From NCBI GenBank assembly GCA_006226545.1, contig SBGR01000038.1, forward strand, positions 1 through 64,000: DNA of 64,000 nt. Direction: 5' to 3'. Shown piece after piece: positions 11,593-19,691 of this stretch. Positions within the stretch are counted from its first letter, which is position 1. The number at the start of each line of letters is the position of its first letter. The stretch is from Bacteroidota bacterium. Lineage in GTDB: Bacteria; Bacteroidota; Bacteroidia; UBA8524. A program made the translations under genes and the position numbers. The notes under the pieces are model-generated. The model searched no databases. It saw only the letters and a program-made list of their open reading frames with translations, and was not told where the DNA came from.

Positions 11593-12702
11593 ATGGAAGC
11601 ACAAGAAATTACAGATTTTAATGGGCAAAAGCAATTCTTAGCGGTAGCGAACATTTTATACCGCGGAGATCCAAATTGGATCGCACCTCTGGAAGGTGAA
11701 GTATTGCATTTGTTAAACCAAGAGCAAAATAAATGGTTAGCAAAAGGCTCGGTTAAACTTTGGGTATTGAAGGATGCTGAAAAGGGTTTGATTGGTAGGG
11801 TTGCTGCTTTTTATTCGGGCAGAGACAAGCTTGGAAGGATTGGATTTTTTGAATGCATCCACAACCAAGATGCCGCTAACCTGTTATTTGATACTGCGGT
11901 TACTTGGCTACAGGAACAGGGACTTGATTTAATTGAGGCACCGGTTCAGCCGGGATCAAGAGAGGCGTATTGGGGATTGCTTATCGATGGATTTAGTCGC
12001 CCGGCTTTTCAAGATGTTTACAATCCGCCGTATTACCAAAGCCTGTTTGAGGCTTATGGGTTCAGAAAAGATTACGACCAGGAGACGGCGCTTATTCGGG
12101 CTGAATGGTTTAAGGCAGAACGCCTTTCGGTTATTGCCGACCACGCCATCGCTAAGCACCATTACCGCTCTGTTGGATTTACCTGGAAGAACAGGGCGAA
12201 GTTGGCTAAGGATCTTTGTCGAGTTTACAACCTGGCTTGGCAGGTGCACGAGCATTTTCAAGAATTAGGAGAAGCTGAAGTATTGGAGTTGATGCAAGCG
12301 ATGAAGCCTTTGATGGTACCGGAGCTAATTCGCATGGCCTATCAAGGTGATGAGCCAATTGGTTTCTTTGTAAGCTTGCGCGATTTGAACCAATACCTGC
12401 GTGGCATGAAGGGCAAGCAAGGCTTATGGTTTAAGCTTCGTTTAGCGATGAAGTTGAAGTTTGGGGTGAACCGCCGCATGCGTGCCATCTTGTTTGGTGT
12501 TGTTCCTGAACACCAGAACAGGGGAGTGGAGAGTGTGATGATCTACGATTACTTCCGCGCTGCTCAAAAAATGAAAGGATTGGACGAGTTGGAATTAAGT
12601 TGGGTAGGCGATTTCAATCCTCGGATGTTGCGTTTGCTGGAAGGCATTGGTGCAAGGCCGTATAAAAGGCACAGAACTTTTTCTTTGAGAATCAGGACTT
12701 AA
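11593..12702 (+). CDS. GNAT-fold N-acetyltransferase-like protein
   Basis: 369 aa; C-terminal ILFGVVPEHQNRGVESVMIYDYF resembles GNAT motif A. Confidence 0.65.
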   Translation: MEAQEITDFNGQKQFLAVANILYRGDPNWIAPLEGEVLHLLNQEQNKWLAKGSVKLWVLKDAEKGLIGRVAAFYSGRDKLGRIGFFECIHNQDAANLLFDTAVTWLQEQGLDLIEAPVQPGSREAYWGLLIDGFSRPAFQDVYNPPYYQSLFEAYGFRKDYDQETALIRAEWFKAERLSVIADHAIAKHHYRSVGFTWKNRAKLAKDLCRVYNLAWQVHEHFQELGEAEVLELMQAMKPLMVPELIRMAYQGDEPIGFFVSLRDLNQYLRGMKGKQGLWFKLRLAMKLKFGVNRRMRAILFGVVPEHQNRGVESVMIYDYFRAAQKMKGLDELELSWVGDFNPRMLRLLEGIGARPYKRHRTFSLRIRT

Positions 12703-12734
12703 GCGAAAAAGTTAAAATATTTTATAGTCAAGAT

Positions 12735-12764
12735 TTGGATAATTGAAGTCGAGGCTTACCTTTG
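12735..12764 (+). promoter_or_regulatory. Bacteroidota-type promoter TTG-N19-TACCTTTG upstream of tRNA-Lys
   Basis: TTG at 12735-12737 and TACCTTTG at 12757-12764, 19 nt spacing. Confidence 0.75.
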
Positions 12765-12786
12765 CAGTCCCTTACACAAAAGGAAA

Positions 12787-12859
12787 GATTCCTTAGCTCA
12801 GTTGGTAGAGCACATCCCTTTTAAGGATGGGGTCCTGGGTTCGAGCCCCAGAGGGATCA
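12787..12859 (+). tRNA. tRNA-Lys (anticodon TTT)
   Basis: Cloverleaf by eye: acceptor GATTCCT/AGGGATC, D-arm GCTC/GAGC, anticodon stem CATCC/GGATG with loop CTTTTAA, T-arm CTGGG-TTCGAGC-CCCAG. Confidence 0.95.
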
Positions 12860-12869
12860 CAAAACGAAA

Positions 12870-12900
12870 AGCCTTAGCAGAAATGCTGAGGCTTTTTTTA
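12870..12900 (+). terminator. intrinsic terminator after tRNA-Lys
   Basis: AGCCTTAGCA gaaa TGCTGAGGCT followed by a T run. Confidence 0.85.
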
Positions 12901-12946
12901 TTTTCCTGCATGCCTTAAATTCGCTTCAACCCCAAAATAAACCCTA

Positions 12947-13777
12947 ATGAAACAACTGTTTACTCTGTTGATATTCCTATTAGCAGTTCAAGTCAAAGCG
13001 CAAGACAAAATCATCACAGTAGATTCGGACACCATAGAATGCAAAGTAATGGAGAGAGGTTCAGATGCCGTTTCCTATGTTTTGTTTTCTGATTTAAGTG
13101 GACCCGCCAAAACAATCAAGTATACTCAGATTCACAAAATCATCATGCAATCTGGCGCTGAAACTGAATTCACAGCTTTAAATAAACCTAAGGTGCGTAC
13201 GATCAATGGAGTACCTGAAGAAGAGGTCAAGAAACAGAATGATGAATATGCGTATTGGAATAGGCATGCATTCCGACTGAGTTATGGAATGTCCATGGGA
13301 CTTGTTTATTCCGGAACCGATTGGAATAAAGATGTATTCGTTTCCTATTCAATTGGTTTAACCCCAAGAAAATATTTAAAATTTACATTGGGTTGGGGAC
13401 ATTCAGCTGATTTAAAAAGATCCTTGGGTTGGGAATACTGGGGAGACTATCGAACTTTTTCAAGTTCCATAACCTACAGGTACGTATGGGTTAATAGGCC
13501 GAAGCTTCGTGTTTTCTCTGGACTGGGTATCGGTTATTTAGATACAGAAGCCATGATGTCAGATTTAGTATTTAATCCTAGCCCACTAGATTACAAGTTT
13601 GGTTCAAAGGAACAAGTAGTGAGAGAGTTTAATGAGTTTTATGGCTACAGTGGAATTCTTCCTGATATAGAACTGATTGGCCTCGAGTACGTTTTTAGAG
13701 AGCATTGGCTCATTGGCTCTAAATTAGGGTACTCAACTTCTGGGATGGCAACATTAGGGATTGGATATAGTTTTTAA
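12947..13777 (+). CDS. secreted protein with probable outer-membrane beta-barrel C-terminus (paralog A)
   Basis: Signal peptide; N-terminal DKIITVDSDTIECKV domain; aromatic beta-strand-like C-terminus ending GYSF; tandem paralog of the next CDS. Confidence 0.75.
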   Translation: MKQLFTLLIFLLAVQVKAQDKIITVDSDTIECKVMERGSDAVSYVLFSDLSGPAKTIKYTQIHKIIMQSGAETEFTALNKPKVRTINGVPEEEVKKQNDEYAYWNRHAFRLSYGMSMGLVYSGTDWNKDVFVSYSIGLTPRKYLKFTLGWGHSADLKRSLGWEYWGDYRTFSSSITYRYVWVNRPKLRVFSGLGIGYLDTEAMMSDLVFNPSPLDYKFGSKEQVVREFNEFYGYSGILPDIELIGLEYVFREHWLIGSKLGYSTSGMATLGIGYSF

Positions 13778-13803
13778 ACACTTACTATTTTAGTTATATA
13801 AAC

Positions 13804-14655
13804 ATGGTGAAAATGTTTGTCATTAAAAAATGGATATTAGCCGTTGTGCTAACAGTGTCTTGTTTGTCACTTTGCGCCCAAGACAAAATCATCACAGTAG
13901 ATTCGGACACCATAGAGTGCAAAATCATGGAGAAAGGATCGAACGAAGTTTCGTATGTATTGTATGCAGACTTAAGCGGACCAGCACGAACAATAAAGTA
14001 TGCACAGATTCACAAAATTATCATGCAATCGGGTGCTGAAACCGAATACACAGCTTTAAATAAACCTAAGGTGCGCATGATAAATGGAGTGCCAGAAGAG
14101 GAAGTTAAGAAACAAAATGATGAATATGCGTATTGGAATCGGCATGCATTCCGACTGGATATAGGCGCATCCATGGGGAATATGTTTTCCGGTTCCGGTT
14201 TGATAGCGGATGTTTTGCCTTCCTATTCCTTTGGTCTTACACCTAGGAAGTATTTGAAACTAACTGGAGGCATGGGTTATGGTGCCGGATATGAAAGCTG
14301 GAGAGGCTGGAATTATGATGTAGAATATTATACCTATAACTTGACTTTAACCTACAGGTATCATTGGTTAAATAAGCCGAAATTAAGGTTGTTTTCCGGC
14401 TTGGGCTTGGGCTACTTATTAACTGACGCATACATGCTTAATTTGCAGTTTGACCCTTCACCTTTTTCAACAGACATTGCAACAGAACAGGAGATACTTT
14501 CTGATTTTGATTTATATTACGGAATTGACGGCATAGTTCCGGATATTGAGCTGATTGGTATTGAGTTTATTTTAGGCAATAATTGGTTAATTGGTTCAAA
14601 GCTTGGAATAGGCTCGGCAGGTTTAGCCACTATAGGAGTAGGATATACATTCTGA
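13804..14655 (+). CDS. secreted protein with probable outer-membrane beta-barrel C-terminus (paralog B)
   Basis: Signal peptide; near-identical N-terminal domain to paralog A; C-terminal GVGYTF. Confidence 0.75.
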   Translation: MVKMFVIKKWILAVVLTVSCLSLCAQDKIITVDSDTIECKIMEKGSNEVSYVLYADLSGPARTIKYAQIHKIIMQSGAETEYTALNKPKVRMINGVPEEEVKKQNDEYAYWNRHAFRLDIGASMGNMFSGSGLIADVLPSYSFGLTPRKYLKLTGGMGYGAGYESWRGWNYDVEYYTYNLTLTYRYHWLNKPKLRLFSGLGLGYLLTDAYMLNLQFDPSPFSTDIATEQEILSDFDLYYGIDGIVPDIELIGIEFILGNNWLIGSKLGIGSAGLATIGVGYTF

Positions 14656-16070
14656 TGCAGGTTGTGAGAGGATTATTTAGGTTAGTATTCATTTTTGTTT
14701 CAATTAATTGTGTTGGGCAAGTAGCGGAGCCACACCCGGAAAGAACAAAGCCCAATCCTAGGAAAAGAAGCAGCCCCGCCCCGGCAACACAAAACTTACC
14801 ATTAGCTGGCGATGCAGGATTACTAATTATGGTTGATTACCCATCTACCCTGTATGTGGATGGACTTCGAATTGGTGAGTTTGATAAAGGTGCTTCTTGG
14901 CCTTATAAAATTATGGCAGGCACCCATCTTATCCAGCTTAAAACTGAAAAGGACACATGGGATACCTCGGTTGTTTGTGTTTCCAAGGTACAAGTCACCA
15001 TAGTAACCAACATAAACAAGGTTGTAAATATTCGCGTGGTTCGGGAAGTGAAGGAAGAAATGAGACGTCGAGAGTTAGAGAGAAGGGAAAAAGAACGACT
15101 TGACTCACTGAAAAGGGTAGAAGAACAAAAAAGGCAAGAGGCATTGGAGCGACAGCGATATTTAGACAGCATGGCAAAGGTTCAGGCTGAAAGAGAACGA
15201 ATAGCTGAACAAAGAAGAAAAGACAGTATCGCTGAGGCTAAGCGTAGACAAAAAATATTAGATGACAGCCTTGCATTGGTGGCAAAGAAGCTGGCGGCCT
15301 TGGAAAAAAAGCGAAAAGAACTCGCTGAAATGGAGTTGAAAAGGAAGGCTCAGCGTCTTGTAGAACTCAAAAAAGCGAAGGTGAGAAATCCGGAAGTTAT
15401 TGTTGACTTCGAATTCTCCATGGTAAGCATCACCGGAGGAACATTCAAAATGGGTTGCACTGTTGATCAAATTCGCGAATGTGAAGGAGATGAACGCCCG
15501 GTTAAATCAGCGCAAGTAGCCGACTTCAAAATAAGCAAGTTTGAGGTCACCCAAGAGCTTTGGGACGCGGTAATGGATACCAATGTTTCTGTGCATGCGG
15601 GTTGCGCTAAATGTCCGGTAGAAAACATACGCTACGGCGATGTACAGGTCTTTATTAGCAAACTCAATAAACTGACTGGAAAGAACTACAGATTGCCCAC
15701 CGAAGCAGAATGGGAATACGCCGCTCGTGGCGGACAGAAAGCTGAAAGCGAGGTACCAAGCATCAGTCAAGTGGCGTGGTATAGTAACAATAGCGGACAA
15801 ACAACCCACGAAGTAGGACAATTGAAGCCGAATGCACTTGGACTTTATGATATGCTTGGCAATGTTTGGGAATACTGCTCCGATTGGTATGATCCAACCT
15901 ACTATAGCACTCAAAATCTGACAAACCCCAAAGGGCCGTTAACAGGAGCTGAATACGTTATTCGTGGTGGTAGCTTTTTTAGCGCCGCCTCAGAATGTCG
16001 TGTAGCTAACCGAAACTCTATTTTCCCAATCATGGCTCACAAAAGCTATGGATTCCGACTTGCAGAGTGA
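14655..16070 (+). CDS. PEGA-like / charged helix / SUMF1 (FGE-sulfatase) domain protein
   Basis: LPTEAEWEYAARGG, GNVWEYCSDW and RGGSFF motifs of SUMF1; start ATG 14655 overlaps the previous stop (TGATG). Confidence 0.8.
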   Translation: MQVVRGLFRLVFIFVSINCVGQVAEPHPERTKPNPRKRSSPAPATQNLPLAGDAGLLIMVDYPSTLYVDGLRIGEFDKGASWPYKIMAGTHLIQLKTEKDTWDTSVVCVSKVQVTIVTNINKVVNIRVVREVKEEMRRRELERREKERLDSLKRVEEQKRQEALERQRYLDSMAKVQAERERIAEQRRKDSIAEAKRRQKILDDSLALVAKKLAALEKKRKELAEMELKRKAQRLVELKKAKVRNPEVIVDFEFSMVSITGGTFKMGCTVDQIRECEGDERPVKSAQVADFKISKFEVTQELWDAVMDTNVSVHAGCAKCPVENIRYGDVQVFISKLNKLTGKNYRLPTEAEWEYAARGGQKAESEVPSISQVAWYSNNSGQTTHEVGQLKPNALGLYDMLGNVWEYCSDWYDPTYYSTQNLTNPKGPLTGAEYVIRGGSFFSAASECRVANRNSIFPIMAHKSYGFRLAE

Positions 16071-16360
16071 TAATATAGCAAAGGGCAGAGAGCAGAGGGC
16101 GGAGAGTTTGGGGATTTTTGATTTATGATCGATGATTTGTGATTTAAAAAAGTGAAAACAGGGTTGGAGGGTAGCATTCAAATTGTTCCATACCCTCTTC
16201 GAAAAATTTCCTGTCCTCCCTAAGGCCATTGGGAATGGTTAAACAGTCTACGGTACTATTAAGAAAGATCCAACGTCGATGCGGTTGATGTTATCCGTTG
16301 TCCATTGACAACCCACGCTGGCCCGAAGTACCCCTAGGAGCGTACCAATGCCTCGGCTAT

Positions 16361-16393
16361 TGTCTATGGTCCATGGTCTATGGTCTATGGACT
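16361..16393. repeat. short intergenic tandem repeat (GTCTATGG/GTCCATGG units)
   Basis: tgtctatggtccatggtctatggtctatggact in a noncoding gap. Confidence 0.7.
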
Positions 16394-16396
16394 AAT

Positions 16397-17917
16397 CTAC
16401 AGGTTATTGATGTTTATCCCTTTCACCATCTTCCGTTGCTGTAAGAGCATATTGTCATCACCGGCAGATGAACCGAATTCTTGCTCTAACTCAACCCCGG
16501 TATTTGGATCAAAAGCAGCGATGCGGATAACTCCATCCTCAGTATACGATAAGGTAACCTCTACCGCGTAATTCATTCTGGGGTTCGGAATTGGTCCAAT
16601 GGTGACGGTTCCGATATCAATAAAGTCGTTGCTGTTTTCCAAATACTGCACTACCTCCAAAGAGATTTTCCGTTGCGTATCAGAATGGGTATAGTAGGTT
16701 CTGGAACCTTTGGCGGGCAAAGGCATGTTCTTCTTAATCAGGGTGTCAATCTCTGTTCTTCCCGTACGTGGATTTAAGGTTTTAATGCCCACATTATAAC
16801 CGGTAATGCCTTTGAACTCAGGCGGTATATTGAATTGAGCGGCATCGCCTGAAAGCTGACTAGCATGCAAAGATGCTCCGTAGGCTACCGCCTTCATAGG
16901 CTCGTGGAAGAATATCTTCTGTTTTTGGTCCGGGAACAGTTTGCGTAAGCGTTCACGGATATAAGGAATCATGGATGAACCACCCACAAGCAGCAACGCA
17001 TCAATGTCTTTTTCTTTCAAGCCGGCCGCATCTAAGCAGCGCAGCGTAATCGCAATGGTCTGTTCTATCGATTCGTGAATCGCTTTTTCAAACTCTTTGC
17101 GGTTTAAAGTGATGTCAATCGCTTGGTATCCCAGGAGCACCGTCTTACGCAAGAAGGTTACATTCGGTAAGGAAAGTTCAATCTTAATTTCTTCGCTAAT
17201 GCGTCTGAGTTGCAAGAGGGTAAACGCATTCAATTCAGGGGTATGTCCCAACGTGCGCTCAAACTGTTCCAACACAAAAGCGGCCACGCACTCATCAAAT
17301 TCTTTCCCACCTAACTCGGTTAGCCCGTCTTTCGCTAAAACATATACGCCTTTGTCATCTAAACTCAGAACGGTAGCATCAAAGGTTCCTCCGCCCAGGT
17401 CATAAACCAATAAAACTTGTCCGTGTGTACTGTGCGTAATGCCGTAATGAAGTGCTGCAGCAACGGGTTCTTCCACCAAGCCTAAAATTGGCATATCTGC
17501 CATAGCCGCGGCATGAATTACACCTTTACGCTGCAAGTCGTTGAAGTGAGCAGGAACGGTAATAACAGCGCTTTCAATGCGTGATCCGGTATAGCTTTCG
17601 GCGTCAAATTGCAGCTTCTTTAAAACCAAGGCACCGAGCGATTCTGCATGCCAGGCGTTCTGCGATTTATCAAAGTAAACAGGTTCACCTGTACCAAATT
17701 TTCGCTTAAAGAAGCGAAGTACAGGAAGCTCAGGGTTTTGTTCGAGTAAGGTATCTACCAAGCTGCCAATGATGGCGTTTCCTTGCGTGATATACGCGGC
17801 GCTCGGTGTAGCAAAAATGTCTTTATCTGAATGATCCGGGATAAGGATGGGCTTGCCATCCGGTCCGAGGCGGGAGATTAAGGAATAGGTTGTTCCGAGG
17901 TCTATGCCAACTTTCAT
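16397..17917 (-). CDS. accessory Hsp70 (DnaK-like) without alpha-helical lid
   Basis: VGIDLGTTYS, VYDLGGGTFDATVL, LLVGGSSMIPYI motifs; only 506 aa, ending shortly after the beta substrate-binding-domain region. Confidence 0.9.
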   Translation of the reverse strand: MKVGIDLGTTYSLISRLGPDGKPILIPDHSDKDIFATPSAAYITQGNAIIGSLVDTLLEQNPELPVLRFFKRKFGTGEPVYFDKSQNAWHAESLGALVLKKLQFDAESYTGSRIESAVITVPAHFNDLQRKGVIHAAAMADMPILGLVEEPVAAALHYGITHSTHGQVLLVYDLGGGTFDATVLSLDDKGVYVLAKDGLTELGGKEFDECVAAFVLEQFERTLGHTPELNAFTLLQLRRISEEIKIELSLPNVTFLRKTVLLGYQAIDITLNRKEFEKAIHESIEQTIAITLRCLDAAGLKEKDIDALLLVGGSSMIPYIRERLRKLFPDQKQKIFFHEPMKAVAYGASLHASQLSGDAAQFNIPPEFKGITGYNVGIKTLNPRTGRTEIDTLIKKNMPLPAKGSRTYYTHSDTQRKISLEVVQYLENSNDFIDIGTVTIGPIPNPRMNYAVEVTLSYTEDGVIRIAAFDPNTGVELEQEFGSSAGDDNMLLQQRKMVKGININNL

Positions 17918-19671
17918 ACTTTTCTTCTCAATTCACGTTCACGTGCACGTTCATCGCGCATCACTTGGTTGTACGCGAGGCGAAGATCGGTTTTTAATCG
18001 ACTTAAAGTACGTTCCCAGCCGTTTCTATTCTTGCGTGCCGTCTCAATTTTCTTGTCCATCATCTCAAATCCGGCACTGGTTCTTTGGCTGTTCAATTTG
18101 GCTTGTTCCTCCAGCTGACCTTGTTTCTCTTCTTCCGATTTTAAAGCAGATTCAGCGGCAACAATCATGGCGCTAAACTCGGCTTTGAGGTGTTCTTGCA
18201 TCTGTTTGATCCAGTAGCGATTCACTTCAGAAGCCATGTTTTTGGCGAGGTTCAATAAATGGTCTTTGGCCTTGCCCAATTCTTTGTCCGTACCTTCTTC
18301 GCGTTCTTTACGCACGTTTGCACTCACGCTGTAAGCACCATAACCAATCAATACAATGGTTAATGGAATCATGTACAAGCGCATGTTTTTAAAGAAGGTA
18401 AGGCCGAGCGACGACGCCATCATAAAAACCAACATTTGGTATTTACGCATGGCCATGAAGTATTCGTAGGCGCCTTTTTTAGTTACGCTTCCTTCGTAGT
18501 TTCGGTCAGAATGACCTAGTCCTTCCAAAAGCGAATTCATGGCATCTGTAGTCATGAAACCCACGTGTTGTCCCAAATGTGCATTGGAGTTGCGCTCCAA
18601 CTTTTGCATCAGCTCTGCTGCGCTTTCGTGAAGCAGGTCGTTTGCACTTTTGATATCGTTCAACATCTGCTGACTTAAATCGCTTTTCAATTGCGACTTA
18701 AAATACTGCTGAAATTTATCTGGAATGCGAAGTGTATTTTGTTTGGTTCCTTGGGTCTCTTCTAAACCACTTAATTCGTTTAACAAGGCATCAGTGAGTT
18801 GTTTAAACGGACCCGAAGCCGGTTGAAAGAAATCGGCATATTTCTTCTCTAAACCTTTAATAAAGCTGGTTTGAACGGAGTTGAATTCGCTTTTAAGCTG
18901 ACTGATCAACTTGCTGGCTTTTGTATTGCCGCCTTCTTTGCTTAGCGAAGCATTTTCGGTAACCATGTTCAAGGCTTTTTTGCCTTTGTTGTTTCGTTCT
19001 TCCTGATCTAGGATAAGTCCGAAAATGGTATTGTTTGCTTCCAAGGCCAATACGCTTTGAGCGAGCGAAAACACCTGAAGTCGGGCTGCACTATAGTTTT
19101 CTTCTAAAAACCCTTTGAAGCCGGCTTCTTGGTTAAGATCTACCCATTGTGAGTCGATCATATTGCGCTTTTCTTCTTCGCTCAATGCCCATTTTTTGCC
19201 GGTATTTTCTTCAGACCAAATCAAAACGCCGGAATAATCCGGATACATCGTATTGAAATGTGAATGCCATTCTTCGGTTTGTTCCGGTGGCGCATCGGCA
19301 GGAATATAGGCAACCAATAGTGCGCTGTTTTGCAATCCCGACGATTTATTCACCGGCATGGTCCAGTCGTAGACATGCCATATCAGTTCAATACCGTCTA
19401 GGCTAAAGCTGAAATCCTGTTTTTCAGTATGCTCCTTACCGGGGGCATCCCGTTCAGGAAATAAGGTTTTTAGCGAAGTATTCTCTGATTCATGGAAAGA
19501 CTCTCCGTAGCAAATCAGGTCGATATTGACTTGGTTTCGAGCATAAGAGCTCAGAATGCTTTCCAGCTGTGTTTCAATTTGTCTTGTAGCATTCGGAATG
19601 CCCACTTCTTTGATGTTTTGCAGCAAATTTTCAGTGGCTGTTCCGAGGTTATTCAGGGCTTTTGTACTCAT
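17914..19671 (-). CDS. membrane-associated coiled-coil protein with possible degenerate GTPase-like N-terminus
   Basis: 585 aa; hydrophobic hairpin LVFMMASSLGLTFFKNMRLYMIPLTIVLIGYGAYSV; flanking coiled-coil segments; stop overlaps the Hsp70 start by 4 nt. Confidence 0.75.
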   Translation of the reverse strand: MSTKALNNLGTATENLLQNIKEVGIPNATRQIETQLESILSSYARNQVNIDLICYGESFHESENTSLKTLFPERDAPGKEHTEKQDFSFSLDGIELIWHVYDWTMPVNKSSGLQNSALLVAYIPADAPPEQTEEWHSHFNTMYPDYSGVLIWSEENTGKKWALSEEEKRNMIDSQWVDLNQEAGFKGFLEENYSAARLQVFSLAQSVLALEANNTIFGLILDQEERNNKGKKALNMVTENASLSKEGGNTKASKLISQLKSEFNSVQTSFIKGLEKKYADFFQPASGPFKQLTDALLNELSGLEETQGTKQNTLRIPDKFQQYFKSQLKSDLSQQMLNDIKSANDLLHESAAELMQKLERNSNAHLGQHVGFMTTDAMNSLLEGLGHSDRNYEGSVTKKGAYEYFMAMRKYQMLVFMMASSLGLTFFKNMRLYMIPLTIVLIGYGAYSVSANVRKEREEGTDKELGKAKDHLLNLAKNMASEVNRYWIKQMQEHLKAEFSAMIVAAESALKSEEEKQGQLEEQAKLNSQRTSAGFEMMDKKIETARKNRNGWERTLSRLKTDLRLAYNQVMRDERARERELRRKV

Positions 19672-19691
19672 GGGCTGATGCGAATATACAA

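Noticed and set aside
11593-11654. Overlap between the redoxin ORF (start 11654) and the GNAT ORF
   Set aside because: Disappears when the redoxin start is placed at ATG 11540, leaving a normal divergent gap.
15507-15914. 135-aa minus-strand ORF inside the SUMF1 gene
   Set aside because: Antisense shadow of the SUMF1 domain coding sequence.
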